Positions 16,076 through 25,166 are shown, numbered from the stretch's first letter. The stretch is DNA of 30,000 nucleotides from Anaerolineae bacterium (GCA_028277515.1 JANQGC010000132.1:1-30000), one strand, 5' to 3'. The notes: a model not told the origin generated them from the sequence alone. Translations and numbers: made by a program.

Positions 16076-16742
16076 AAAATAGCGTCAAAATCACAAAAGC
16101 AAACAAAGATGATACCAGGGCTACTACAATGTCGATAGCCAAAGTATTTAGAGAATAATTATTCCGTCGATAATAAATAAATAAACCGCTAATAACTATT
16201 ATTAAAATCAAGAGGCTGAGCGGTCGGGCAATCATCATCAGAATAAACAAGATTAAACGAGCCGCCATTCGCGGCCACATCGAATTTATTACGTTTAATT
16301 GTAAGTTTAGATCGCGATGGGTAAGAACACGCTCAGTGACAAACCAAATATGAGTGACCATTAAGCCACCAATTCCGTAAACAATCCAGGGGGAAAGAAC
16401 CTGCCAGACAGATAGATCAGTTGTTTGATCCAACCAATAACAAACAATGATTAACGACAGCCAGTGCAGCGGTTGGTCCCAAAGGTATGGGCCAATAACC
16501 CACTCCGGTTTTTTGAAACCGACAAGCACTTTGAAGTAATCAATGATGAAATGAAAGATGGTCACAACGAGAACATATGGCCAGATGACAGCCCGCACCG
16601 GCCAGGTCATTAGCGTCATCACCCCCCAATGGACTAAGACATGAATTGTCAGCCCCGGAAGTCGCTTCTTTGCGGCCACCAGGCGATCGGGTTGCAAAGG
16701 ATAATCTGCAATGAGATGCGCCAGAAACAAAACCCAGAACAT
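16074..16742 (-). CDS. DUF3307 integral membrane protein
   Basis: 222 residues. The N-terminus FWVLFLAHLIADYPLQPDRL is the hallmark of DUF3307 proteins, with further family segments IHVLVHWGVMTLM and FHFIIDYFKV. Histidine/aspartate pairs (HLIADY, HVLVHW, HFIIDY) within the first helices resemble a metal or active-site cluster, although no activity is known to me. About six membrane helices. The ATG at 16742 has GGTGAT upstream, 29 bp after the histidine kinase stop, so it is likely the last gene of the transcript with the kinase. A functional link to the kinase is only contextual. Confidence 0.8.
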   Translation of the reverse strand: MFWVLFLAHLIADYPLQPDRLVAAKKRLPGLTIHVLVHWGVMTLMTWPVRAVIWPYVLVVTIFHFIIDYFKVLVGFKKPEWVIGPYLWDQPLHWLSLIIVCYWLDQTTDLSVWQVLSPWIVYGIGGLMVTHIWFVTERVLTHRDLNLQLNVINSMWPRMAARLILFILMMIARPLSLLILIIVISGLFIYYRRNNYSLNTLAIDIVVALVSSLFAFVILTLF

Positions 16743-16771
16743 AAGCGATCACCAATGAATGGGATATTTTC

Positions 16772-18232
16772 CTAGTTCGGGCCTTGTGGCATAGATTCTC
16801 TAACGGGGGATGTATTGGAATCCGTAAAATTGATAGGCAGCCGGATTTGGAAACAAGTGAACCCTGGTGTGGAATAGACATGTATATCGCCACGGTGTTT
16901 GTAGGCAACGATATTGTAGCTAATATTTAGGCCTAAACCGGTCCCTTTCCCAGGTGGTTTTGTAGTGAAAAATGCATCGAAAATCCGGTTCTTTATCGCA
17001 TCGGGAATCCCAGGTCCATTATCCTGGATTTCCACGACGACCCAATCCTCCTCTTGCCTGGTCTTTAACGTGATAACCCCTTGGCCTTCAAGCACATCGA
17101 TCGCGTTATCTATGATATTCGTCCAAACCTGGTTCAGTTCGCTACCATGAGCCTGAATCGTGGGTAAATCAGGATCATAATCACGTTTAACTTCAATACC
17201 ATCAGTTAATTTGTGGCGTAAAATAATCAAGGTGTTATTTAAGTCAAGATGGATATCCACCGGTTGAACCGGCGCCTGATCGAGATAAGCATAGGATTTC
17301 AGCGCTTTGACAATCTCTGAAATACGCCTTGCTCCCTGTCCGATTTCTCTGAGCAAGTTGTTTAACTGGTATGTAGAAATCAACGAGCGCAATATACAAT
17401 CTAACTGTTGAAGATTGAAATTTTCTCGCAGCTCATTAAGTTGAGCGGATTGCAAATCAAGGTCGACTAAAGTCGGGGCAATTTCCCAGGGTTCTTCAAC
17501 GCCGGCATCATAGAGCCAATCCTCTAATTCTCCTTCCCGATCGTTCCTTTCCAATGCATTTAATAGATTGTCTCCGTCTGCCTTTTTTTGTGCGATTTCC
17601 GTCAAAGTATCAATTCTTTCTTTTTGACTGGCAGAAAACTCAAATTTCGCCAATTCGGCTTGATTTTGGGCAAAAGGCAACAAAATTTTGCGCATTTGAT
17701 CGGCGCCTCGATTAACAGCAGCGGCCGGATTATTTAATTCGTGGGCCACACCGGCGGTTAAGGTACCGAGTTGGGCCATCTGTTCGCTTTGCCTTAGCTG
17801 TGCTTGTGTTCCTCGCCAACGGGTAAGAACCGTTTGCAGCATGGCAAAAGCGGCCGATGCGCTGGTTTCCAGCAAGTTATCTAAGGTTTCTTTACTGATA
17901 GTCAGTAATTTGGCATCACCTCGCGCCCGCACACTAGCCATCCGCGGCGCTTCCTCCAACAAAGCCATTTCACCAATAACATCTCCCACCTTTCGTACAG
18001 CCAACAACACTTCACGCTGTCCAGTCTTTTTTATTATTTCAAGCTGTCCTTCTTCAATGACGAACGCTTGATGACCGCTGTCACCTTCTGAAAAAAGCAG
18101 CTCTCCATCCCCCAGGGTAACTTCAGTTACAGATTGGCAGATCTCTAATAAATCATCTTGCGGAAGCTCGGTAAAGAGATCCACTTTTTTCAGAAAGTCG
18201 TATATGACACTATATTCCGCTTTATTTATCAA
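16772..18232 (-). CDS. cNMP-binding-domain sensor histidine kinase
   Basis: About 486 residues from TTG 18232, preferred because GGGAAGG lies just upstream; another TTG at 18268 would add 12 residues without an RBS. An N-terminal cyclic-nucleotide-binding (CRP-like) domain: [55 protein letters not shown] with the GE...R signature. A histidine kinase follows: H-box [18 protein letters not shown] (His about 164), N-box [16 protein letters not shown]1 DNGPGIP, and [13 protein letters not shown]. There is no TM helix, so it is cytosolic. Adjacent to a receiver-domain flavoprotein gene on the same strand, its probable phosphotransfer partner. A cAMP, c-di-GMP or other ligand cannot be chosen from sequence. 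Confidence 0.88.
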   Translation of the reverse strand: MINKAEYSVIYDFLKKVDLFTELPQDDLLEICQSVTEVTLGDGELLFSEGDSGHQAFVIEEGQLEIIKKTGQREVLLAVRKVGDVIGEMALLEEAPRMASVRARGDAKLLTISKETLDNLLETSASAAFAMLQTVLTRWRGTQAQLRQSEQMAQLGTLTAGVAHELNNPAAAVNRGADQMRKILLPFAQNQAELAKFEFSASQKERIDTLTEIAQKKADGDNLLNALERNDREGELEDWLYDAGVEEPWEIAPTLVDLDLQSAQLNELRENFNLQQLDCILRSLISTYQLNNLLREIGQGARRISEIVKALKSYAYLDQAPVQPVDIHLDLNNTLIILRHKLTDGIEVKRDYDPDLPTIQAHGSELNQVWTNIIDNAIDVLEGQGVITLKTRQEEDWVVVEIQDNGPGIPDAIKNRIFDAFFTTKPPGKGTGLGLNISYNIVAYKHRGDIHVYSTPGFTCFQIRLPINFTDSNTSPVRESMPQGPN

Positions 18233-18271
18233 AGATGCCTTCCCTGGCTGTTTATAAAGTAGAACCAAAAT

Positions 18272-18333
18272 AAGTGACAGTCACTTTATTATTAATATTG
18301 CCACTCAAATAATGACCAAAGTGACTGTCACAT
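18272..18333. repeat. Palindrome-ended intergenic repeat, copy 3 of 4
   Basis: 62 bp with ends AAGTGACAGTCACTT and AAGTGACTGTCACAT, and a core containing ATTGCCACTCAAATAATGACC, nearly the same as copy 1 and in the same orientation. It lies in the 149-bp gap between the receiver-flavoprotein gene and the histidine kinase, so it falls within their transcript or separates them. Confidence 0.85.
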
Positions 18334-18381
18334 TCCTTAAAATATATATAAAACAAACCATGTAGAAACAGAATATGAATG

Positions 18382-20043
18382 TTAGACTGTTTTCAGATAG
18401 CGATGTACCAGGCTAACGCCGATAGCTCCTTCACCAACGGCCGAAGCCACTCTTTTTACAGATCCATGCCTCACATCACCTACCGCGAAGATTCCAGGCA
18501 CACTCGTTTCCAACATATAAGGTTGGCGCTTGAGTTTCCAGCCACCGGCGACCTTACCATTTGTCACTAAATCAGGTCCGGTAATGATAAATCCTTTGTT
18601 GTTTCGCTCGACAACTCCAGCCAACATTTCCGTATGGGCAACCGCACCAATAAAAACAAATACGGCCGGAGTAGGAACATCCCAGGTTTTTCCCGAATCG
18701 TTATTTTTCAAAACAAGGGCCTGCAACCTGTTATCCCCTTGCACTTCAATCACCTCAGTACGCGTCAAAACATCAATATTAGGAGTGGCCTCGATTTGAT
18801 CAATCAGGTATTGAGACATGCTTTTTGTCAAAGAAGTTCCTCTGACCAACATCGTAATCTGGCTGGCAAAGCGCGAGAAAAACATCGTGCCTTGTCCAGC
18901 CGAATTAGCCCCACCAACCACATAAACATGTTCTCCACGATAATTGGCAGCTTCGGTCATTGCCGCCCCATAATAAACCCCGGCACCCTCAATTTTTTCG
19001 ACACCTGGCACCTGAAGCCGGCTAACCGTCACACCGGTTGCAATCACCAATGCCTTACATCCGACCTCAGTTCCATCATTGAGGGTTACAAACTTATAAT
19101 GGTCTTCGACGCGAACAGAAACAGCCTCCTGGGGTATCAAAATTTCAACCCCAAACCGTTTCGCTTGTGCAGTCGCTCTGCGAGCCAAATCCGCACCACT
19201 CAATCCTTTCGGAAAGCCTAAATAGTTCTCAATTCGAGAACTGGTCCCGGCTTGTCCACCCGTGGCCTCTTTATCAACCATCAAGGTTTTTAAACCTTCC
19301 GAGCCTCCATATACAGCAGCGCCTAAGCCGGCCGGACCGCCACCTATAATGATCAGATCATAAAACGGTTCACTCGCCTCAGTGCGCATTCCGATCGTGT
19401 GTGCGAGAGATGTATTATCAGGATTGACCAATGTCTGGCCGTCCGGCATGAATACGACCGGCAATCCATGTTGTTCTTTATGTACTTCTGTAACCAGGGC
19501 TTCTGCTTCGCTATCAGATTCGATATCAAGCCATTGATATGGAATTCGATTCCGTGACAAAAAATCCTTTACATTGTGGCTGCTGGGCGACCATAATGTA
19601 CCGGCAACCCGGATGCCATCATAGGGAACTGGAACCGTAGCCCACCAATCTTCCAATAAATCATCGAGAATCGGATAAAGGTGCTGCTCCGGCGGATCCC
19701 ACGGTTTCATCAAATAATGGTCCAGTCCAATACTGTTGATACTCATAATCGCTGCTTCCGTATCGGCATAGGCTGTTAGTAAAACTTTCCTGGCTTCCGG
19801 GTACAATTGAATGGCCTCAGCCAAAAACTCAGTACCGGTCATCCCTGGCATTCGTTGATCGGCTAATAATACGGCTACCGGTTCATTTCTTTTCTTCAAC
19901 TGGTGGATCGCCTCTAACGCTTCTTGTCCGGAACCCGCTTTGATAATACGATAATTTCGGCCGAAGTGACGGCGAAGATCACGATTAATTGAGTTTAAAA
20001 CTTGTGGTTCATCATCCACAGACAGAATGAATGGTTTAACCAT
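18382..20043 (-). CDS. Response regulator fused to glutaredoxin-like and thioredoxin-reductase-like domains
   Basis: 553 residues; GAAGGAG precedes the ATG. A receiver domain (1-130): SVDDEP, phosphoacceptor Asp62 in LLADQRMPGMTG, Thr90 in LLTAYAD, Lys113 in YLMKPWDP. Middle domain about 142-220 with glutaredoxin-like layout (VAGTLWSPSSHNVKDFL, GLPVVFMPDGQTL), but SPSS replaces CxxC. A thioredoxin-reductase-like flavoprotein follows (about 228-553): FAD motif IIIGGGPAGLGAA, GGQAGTSSRIENYLGFP, NAD(P)H site VYVVGGANSAGQ, and GIFAVGDVRHG. The position of the TrxR CxxC reads YYGAAMTEA; the only cysteine in the whole protein is Cys329. It is therefore not a normal disulfide reductase. Next to the cNMP-binding kinase, its likely partner. 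Architecture known in databases as fused response regulator/thioredoxin-disulfide reductase; function unproven to my knowledge. Confidence 0.9.
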   Translation of the reverse strand: MVKPFILSVDDEPQVLNSINRDLRRHFGRNYRIIKAGSGQEALEAIHQLKKRNEPVAVLLADQRMPGMTGTEFLAEAIQLYPEARKVLLTAYADTEAAIMSINSIGLDHYLMKPWDPPEQHLYPILDDLLEDWWATVPVPYDGIRVAGTLWSPSSHNVKDFLSRNRIPYQWLDIESDSEAEALVTEVHKEQHGLPVVFMPDGQTLVNPDNTSLAHTIGMRTEASEPFYDLIIIGGGPAGLGAAVYGGSEGLKTLMVDKEATGGQAGTSSRIENYLGFPKGLSGADLARRATAQAKRFGVEILIPQEAVSVRVEDHYKFVTLNDGTEVGCKALVIATGVTVSRLQVPGVEKIEGAGVYYGAAMTEAANYRGEHVYVVGGANSAGQGTMFFSRFASQITMLVRGTSLTKSMSQYLIDQIEATPNIDVLTRTEVIEVQGDNRLQALVLKNNDSGKTWDVPTPAVFVFIGAVAHTEMLAGVVERNNKGFIITGPDLVTNGKVAGGWKLKRQPYMLETSVPGIFAVGDVRHGSVKRVASAVGEGAIGVSLVHRYLKTV

Positions 20044-20212
20044 TTTTTCTCCTTCAAATACGCCTACTTAAAAAATCATTGACCTGCGTGTATATTAGTG
20101 CGCCTGGTATAAATTTCAAAGTCACAACTGAAACAATACCTTCTGCTAAGATCGGGGATTATTTTGATATAGATTAACCCCAAAATCCACGAAGTCAAAC
20201 TATAAAATTCCC

Positions 20213-20240
20213 CAAGTTTACTGTTCAGTGTTACTTGACG
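20213..20240 (+). promoter_or_regulatory. Dyad overlapping a -35-like box before the catabolic operon
   Basis: CAAGT-tt-ACTG-tt-CAGT-gtt-ACTTG (20213-20237) is a 25-bp imperfect inverted repeat that overlaps TTGACG (20235-20240). It lies 60-90 bp upstream of the aldehyde dehydrogenase ATG. A TATAGT (20245-20250) is nearby but the spacing is poor. Candidate operator for a repressor encoded elsewhere. The rest of the 256-bp gap shows no gene. Confidence 0.3.
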
Positions 20241-20299
20241 ATTGTATAGTTATATGTTAGCCTTTTGGTCATCTGAGCAGCCCTTTTACCTAGAAAATA

Positions 20300-21766
20300 A
20301 TGACCTTTAATTTAAAAAATAATTCCTATAACTTGCTGATCAATGGTCGTTGGCAGCCGGCCCAATCCGGCCAATCTTTCGACAGCTTTAATCCATCAGA
20401 TGGAGTATTAATTGGCAGCCTGGCTTTTGCCGGAAAAGAGGACGTCGATCTAGCTGTCAATGCTGCCCGCAATGCCCTGGATGGTCCCTGGTCAAAAACC
20501 TCTCCGGCCGATAGGGAAAGCCTTTTACGCCGCCTGGGAGATTTAATTTTATCCCATGCCTCGGAATTAGCTCGCACCGAAACGGAAGATAACGGCAAAC
20601 CCATCTGGCATACGGAGGCCATTGATGCCCCTGTTGCTGCCCGTCTAACCTATTCCGCATCCGGATGGCCATCAAAAATCGCCGGGTATACGCCTCCTGT
20701 AACCATCCCAAATAAACTGGTCTATACGCAGCGCGAGCCTGTTGGTGTCGTGGCGATCATTATTCCTTGGAATTATCCACTCGTCCATACGATGCAAAAG
20801 TTAGCCCCTGCTCTAGCTTGCGGCAATACGGTTATTTTTAAACCGGCAGAGCAAGCCTCATCAGCCACCCTTCGTTTAGGAGAATTAATTCAGGAAGCCG
20901 GATTTGCTGATGGGGTTGTCAATATTTTAACCGGTGATGGACCTGTAACGGGCGCAGCAATCGCGAACCATCCGGGCATCGACAAAATCGCGTTCACCGG
21001 GTCCGTTCCGGCCGGGCAAAGTGTGATGCGCGCCGCAGCCAATAATATCAAGCGCATATCCCTGGAACTCGGTAATAAAGCAGCCAATATCATTTTTCCG
21101 GATGCAAATTTAGCCCTTGCCGTCCAGGGATCATTTAATGCCGCCTTTGGCAACACGGGTCAAAGTTGTGTCGCCGGCTCACGCCTCTTCGTACATGAGA
21201 AGATTTATGAACCCGTTCTAAGCGAACTGGTTTCGATTGCGTCAAAAACAAAAATTGGCCACGCAATGGACCCGGAAACCCAATTAGGGCCATTGATCGA
21301 CCAACAACAAATGGATACGGTCATCAGTTACATAAATAGTGGAATCAAGCAGGGCGCTACGCTCCATTATGGAGGAGAACAATTGTTAGAGGGTGAATTT
21401 AGCAAAGGTCATTACCTGACCCCGGCGATTTTTACCGGGGTGCAGGATGATATGGCGATTGCTTGTGAGGAAATATTCGGACCCGTGGTCACCATTTTGC
21501 CCTTTAATAGTGAAGAAGAGGTGATAGCTCGCGCCAATAACACACCTTACGGACTGGCGGCGGGGCTGTGGACACAAGACCTGGCTCGCGCCCATCGCGT
21601 GGCCGCTCGCTTAAAAAGCGGCGTCGTTTGGGTAAACACTTATGATTTATTCGATGCCTCCACACCTTTCGGCGGTTTCAAAGGGAGTGGTTTTGGTCGG
21701 GATAACGGCCGGGAAACTATCGAAGCTTTTACCGAAGTGAAAGCCGTTTGGATTAACACAGAATAA
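20300..21766 (+). CDS. NAD(P)-dependent aldehyde dehydrogenase
   Basis: 488 residues, the usual length for the superfamily. It oxidises an aldehyde to the acid using NAD(P)+ in the cytosol. Motifs: LLINGRWQPA start, PWNYP with Asn158, FTGSVPAGQ nucleotide-binding region, Glu256 in LELGNKAANIIF, and the nucleophile Cys290 in NTGQSCVAGSR; EEIFGPVVTI and TPFGGFKGSGFGRDNG near the end. ELGNK is a small deviation from the common ELGGK. First gene of the catabolic block; its stop shares one base with the next ATG (TAATG), so it is coupled to the iron alcohol dehydrogenase. Substrate unknown. Confidence 0.93.
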   Translation: MTFNLKNNSYNLLINGRWQPAQSGQSFDSFNPSDGVLIGSLAFAGKEDVDLAVNAARNALDGPWSKTSPADRESLLRRLGDLILSHASELARTETEDNGKPIWHTEAIDAPVAARLTYSASGWPSKIAGYTPPVTIPNKLVYTQREPVGVVAIIIPWNYPLVHTMQKLAPALACGNTVIFKPAEQASSATLRLGELIQEAGFADGVVNILTGDGPVTGAAIANHPGIDKIAFTGSVPAGQSVMRAAANNIKRISLELGNKAANIIFPDANLALAVQGSFNAAFGNTGQSCVAGSRLFVHEKIYEPVLSELVSIASKTKIGHAMDPETQLGPLIDQQQMDTVISYINSGIKQGATLHYGGEQLLEGEFSKGHYLTPAIFTGVQDDMAIACEEIFGPVVTILPFNSEEEVIARANNTPYGLAAGLWTQDLARAHRVAARLKSGVVWVNTYDLFDASTPFGGFKGSGFGRDNGRETIEAFTEVKAVWINTE

Positions 21767-22911
21767 TGCAAAGTTTTAATTTTCATCTCCCCACAAAAAT
21801 TTCCTTTGGCCAGCCCGTTCAGGAGGCGCTGCCATTCCAGCTCGCGGCACTTAACGCCAGAAAAATTTTATTGGTCAGTGACCGGGGACTCCAAGAAACT
21901 GGTATTCTGGACACCGTTCAGAATTGCATTAAAGATGCTGGTGTTGAAGTCACTTCCTACCTTGACGTCAGCAGTAACCCGACCAGCGATGAAGTCATGG
22001 CTGGCCTCACCTTGGCTCAAGAGCGAAAAATCGAAGTAGTGGTTGCGCTTGGTGGTGGCAGCTCGATTGATGTAGCCAAAGGTATCGCTATGCTCATGGC
22101 GAATGGTGGCGCATACGCCGACTATCAATGGGGCGGCCGAAAAATCGAAAAACGAAGTTGGCCACTTGTGGCTGTTCCCACAACCGCCGGGACCGGAAGC
22201 GAAGTGAGTAAGGTTGCTGTCGTGTCCGATCCGGACAATCCCTTCAAAAAAGGTGTCCTACACCCCTTTATGTTTCCCCATATCGCAGTGGTTGACCCGG
22301 AATTAACCAGAAGTTTACCCCCCCAACTAACGGCCGCAACCGGTATGGATACATTCATTCATGCGATGGAGACATTTATTGGATTGCGAGCCAATCCTTT
22401 TTCAGATCAATTCGCGAAAGGTGCTTTGCAAGCAACCTGGACCTATTTACCGCGAGCGGTCAGAGATGGCGCTGACATGGAAGCACGGGAGCAAATGATG
22501 CTGGCTGCATTATGGGGTGGGATAGCCATGGACCATGCCGGTTTAGGTCTTATACATGCCCTCTCCGGCCCCCTGACCACCCATTGCCATCTGCATCATG
22601 GATTAGCCAATGCACTGCTCTTGCCTTATATATTAAGATTCAACCTGCCCGCCATTTCTTCCAAACGATTACGAATCCTGAATATGATTTTTGGTTTAAG
22701 CGGCGAGAATAATGATACCCTGATTGCTGCCTTAACCGATTTCGTTTCTGCATTAGATTTACCTCTGTCTCTAAGCCAGCTAGACATTTCACTGGAATCA
22801 GCCGACAGGGAAAAAATCGCAGACGAGACGTTGCAAATGATTCTTATCAAGAACAATCCGCGAGCGGTCTCCAAAGAAGACATCTGCCTGCTGCTAGAGC
22901 AGATGAGATAG
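21766..22911 (+). CDS. Iron-containing (type III) alcohol dehydrogenase
   Basis: 381 residues. NAD(P)-dependent interconversion of an alcohol and an aldehyde or ketone. Motifs: FHLPTKISFGQ start, GGGSSIDVAKGIAM (Rossmann-like nucleotide site, 96-109), PTTAGTGSEVSKVAVV, and the metal ligands Asp195 and His199 in GMDTFIHAMET, His264 in GLIHALSGPL and His278 in HLHHGLANALLLPYIL. All four ligands are present. The pairing with an aldehyde dehydrogenase through a 1-nt overlap implies sequential alcohol-aldehyde-acid oxidation, or the reverse. Maleylacetate reductases share this fold, so the substrate is not certain. Confidence 0.92.
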   Translation: MQSFNFHLPTKISFGQPVQEALPFQLAALNARKILLVSDRGLQETGILDTVQNCIKDAGVEVTSYLDVSSNPTSDEVMAGLTLAQERKIEVVVALGGGSSIDVAKGIAMLMANGGAYADYQWGGRKIEKRSWPLVAVPTTAGTGSEVSKVAVVSDPDNPFKKGVLHPFMFPHIAVVDPELTRSLPPQLTAATGMDTFIHAMETFIGLRANPFSDQFAKGALQATWTYLPRAVRDGADMEAREQMMLAALWGGIAMDHAGLGLIHALSGPLTTHCHLHHGLANALLLPYILRFNLPAISSKRLRILNMIFGLSGENNDTLIAALTDFVSALDLPLSLSQLDISLESADREKIADETLQMILIKNNPRAVSKEDICLLLEQMR

Positions 22912-22927
22912 ATATTACAAGGGGAAA

Positions 22928-24283
22928 ATGAGCACACTACTTATTGAAAATGGTTTCGTCGTTACCGTTAATGATCAACAGCAAATTCATCAACCGGGTT
23001 ATGTTTTCATTGAAGACGATTTAATCACGGCTATCGGCTCCGGGGAATCACCTTCCACCCTCAAAAAAGCAGATACCATTGCAGATGCAACAAACATGGC
23101 CGTTATGCCGGGTATGATCAATGCCCATACCCATCTCTTCCAAACCTTTGTTCGTGGCCTGGCTGATGATAAACCCTTACTGGAATGGCTGGAAGCGGCC
23201 ATTTGGCCTGTTGCCCAGGCATTGACAGAAGAAGATGCCTATATTGCCGCCATGATCGGTATGGTGGAGAATATTCGCGGTGGGGTAACTTCGTTGATCG
23301 ATCACCAGTACGTACATACTGAACCGGGAAATGATGACGCGGTTTGCCGGGCAGCCGACGAATCCGGTGTGCGTTTCTTATTAGCCCGTGGCTGGGCGGA
23401 TATTGATTATCATCCGGTCTTGATGGAAGACGAAGCGCAGATTATCAGCGAGACAACCCGGCTGCGCCAAAAGTGGCAGTCAAAAGGCAACGGCCGCATT
23501 CGTATTGAATTCGGCCCGCTCATCCCGTGGGGTTGTTCTGACGAAACCATGGTTCATACCCATGCTATCTCCCAGGATTGGGGTGCCGGCACGCATATCC
23601 ATGTTGCTGAGACCAAGATCGAAGTGGATATGAATCTACAATCTCGCGGCAACCGGCATATTGAGTGGTTGGCCGAACTTGGCGTTCTTGGTCCCGATAT
23701 GCAGTTGGTGCACAGCATATGGCTGGACGACAACGAAATCGATCTGATCGCCAGGCACAAGGCGATCGTCGTTCATTGCCCGGTGAGCAATATGTATTTA
23801 GCATCGGGAGTCGCCCAAATTCCGCAAATGCGCCAGAAAGGAATCACCATCGCTTTGGGTAGTGATGGTCCGGGAAGCAATAATTCGCAGAATATGTTGG
23901 AAGTATTAAAAACAACCATCCTGCTGCAAAAAGTAAACACCCTTGATGCGACGGTTTTGCTCCCGGAGGATGTCATCTGGATGGCCTGCCGCGGTGGTGC
24001 AGAAGCGTTTGGGCTGCCCGATTTGATTGGATCGTTGGAAGTGGGTAAAAAGGCAGATTTAACCTTAATCAACCTGGATACACCGCTGGCCATGCCCGTT
24101 CATCGCGTTCCTTCCGCTCTTGTTTATAACATGAGTCCAAGAGATGTCCATACGGTTATTGTTGACGGCCGTATATTGATGCAAAACAAGGAAATCCTTT
24201 TCCTGGATGAAACAGCCTTGCTGGCCAAAGCACGAAAAACCTGTAGCGCATTATTCCAACGCGCTGGAGTTAAAGTTCAATGA
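22928..24283 (+). CDS. Amidohydrolase, deaminase type (SAH/MTA deaminase or TrzN/AtzA-like)
   Basis: 451 residues; AAGGGG precedes the ATG. A metal-dependent hydrolase of the cytosine deaminase-like group: LLIENGFVVTVNDQ start, VMPGMINAHTHLFQTFVRGL with HxH (His67, His69), THIHVAETK (His225, Glu228), VHSIWLDDNE (His262), HCPVSNMYLASG (His283) and GSDGPGSNNS (Asp313). These residues match S-adenosylhomocysteine/methylthioadenosine deaminases, guanine deaminases and s-triazine hydrolases, which remove an amino or other leaving group from a heterocyclic ring. Cytosolic. Its last four bases overlap the next start (ATGA). The context points to degradation of an N-containing ring compound rather than to housekeeping salvage. 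Confidence 0.88.
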   Translation: MSTLLIENGFVVTVNDQQQIHQPGYVFIEDDLITAIGSGESPSTLKKADTIADATNMAVMPGMINAHTHLFQTFVRGLADDKPLLEWLEAAIWPVAQALTEEDAYIAAMIGMVENIRGGVTSLIDHQYVHTEPGNDDAVCRAADESGVRFLLARGWADIDYHPVLMEDEAQIISETTRLRQKWQSKGNGRIRIEFGPLIPWGCSDETMVHTHAISQDWGAGTHIHVAETKIEVDMNLQSRGNRHIEWLAELGVLGPDMQLVHSIWLDDNEIDLIARHKAIVVHCPVSNMYLASGVAQIPQMRQKGITIALGSDGPGSNNSQNMLEVLKTTILLQKVNTLDATVLLPEDVIWMACRGGAEAFGLPDLIGSLEVGKKADLTLINLDTPLAMPVHRVPSALVYNMSPRDVHTVIVDGRILMQNKEILFLDETALLAKARKTCSALFQRAGVKVQ

Positions 24284-25032
24284 ACCCGGAAGGAAAAACA
24301 GCCCTTGTAACCGGTGGAGCCGTGCGCGTGGGGAAAGCCATAACCCTGGCCTTAGCTCAGGCCGGAGCCAATATCGTCATCAATTATCATACTTCGGATG
24401 ATGTCGCGGAGCAGACGTTAAGTGAAGTACGAGCAATAGGCGTGGCAGGGCTGGCTGTTAAAGCTGATATCAGTGATCCAAAGCAAGTAAAGTCAATGGT
24501 TGGCGAGGCCCAAAATCGCTTTGGGAGCATTGATATTCTCGTCAACAATGCCTCATTGTGGAAAGCAACACCCTTCCCTACAGATGATTATCAAGGATGG
24601 CATAAAGTCACCAATGTTCTAATGAATGGCGCATATTATTGCGCAAATGCGGTTGCACCCCATATGTTAAAGGCTGGGGAAGGAGCCATTGTCAATATTA
24701 TTGACCTTTCAGCTTATGAACCCTGGCCGGATTACAGCGCCCATAGTATAGGAAAATCGGCGTTATTAGCCTTAAGCCGCCAACTCGCCTTAGAGTTGGC
24801 TCCGATCGTGCGTGTCAATGCGGTTGCTCCAGGCCCTGTATTGCCTCCTCCTGATTATGATGAGCAGCGTATTGCCAGAACGGCCGAGAATACCCTCCTT
24901 GGACGTTGGGGATCCCCTGAAGATGTCGCTGATGCCGTCTTATTTTTCATACGCGCCAACTATATTACCGGGCAGGATTTGGCCGTGGATGGTGGGCAAA
25001 CATTCGCCCACCGTAAATTGGAGCATGGGTGA
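24280..25032 (+). CDS. SDR-family oxidoreductase, pteridine-reductase-like, atypical active site
   Basis: 250 residues. A short-chain dehydrogenase/reductase: ALVTGGAVRVGKAI (TGxxxGxG), KADISD, LVNNAS and VDGGQTF. The N-terminal GGAVRVGKAI with NYHTSDD, and IVNIIDLSAYEPWPD with Asp142 where classical SDRs have the catalytic Ser, follow the pattern of PTR1/pteridine reductases (Asp-Tyr-Lys). At the catalytic Tyr position this protein has His155 (AHSIGKSALLAL) with Lys159 in place. Tyr152 is three residues earlier and cannot align with the YxxxK spacing. ATGA overlap with the amidohydrolase. Either altered chemistry or reduced activity. Confidence 0.85.
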   Translation: MNPEGKTALVTGGAVRVGKAITLALAQAGANIVINYHTSDDVAEQTLSEVRAIGVAGLAVKADISDPKQVKSMVGEAQNRFGSIDILVNNASLWKATPFPTDDYQGWHKVTNVLMNGAYYCANAVAPHMLKAGEGAIVNIIDLSAYEPWPDYSAHSIGKSALLALSRQLALELAPIVRVNAVAPGPVLPPPDYDEQRIARTAENTLLGRWGSPEDVADAVLFFIRANYITGQDLAVDGGQTFAHRKLEHG

Positions 25033-25106
25033 TCAATATACGGCAGGGATTGGGCCACTTACGAAAAACAAAGAGTGTGTTTCAAATTGGCAAAAAAGGA
25101 ACTTTA

Positions 25107-25166
25107 ATGTTGGTCGATTTGGTAAATCGGCTGGCGCGATTTGACAATACCCAAAGGGCACGCTGA
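25107..25166 (+). other. Short ORF with a good RBS in the gap before the hydroxyacid dehydrogenase
   Basis: AAAAAAGGA precedes an ATG at 25107 by six bases; the frame reads MLVDLVNRLARFDNTQRAR and stops at 25164. The start resembles the first residues of RraA/HMG-aldolase-like proteins (a short helix then RLxxxDT), but this is a weak resemblance over few residues. Could be a truncated gene start, a leader peptide, or chance. No other coding signal is convincing in 25033-25194. Confidence 0.2.

Noticed and set aside
18634..19221. 195-residue plus-strand ORF opposite the flavoprotein gene
   Set aside because: Antisense to clearly conserved FAD/NAD(P)H motifs, His/Asn-rich with no domain; a shadow ORF.
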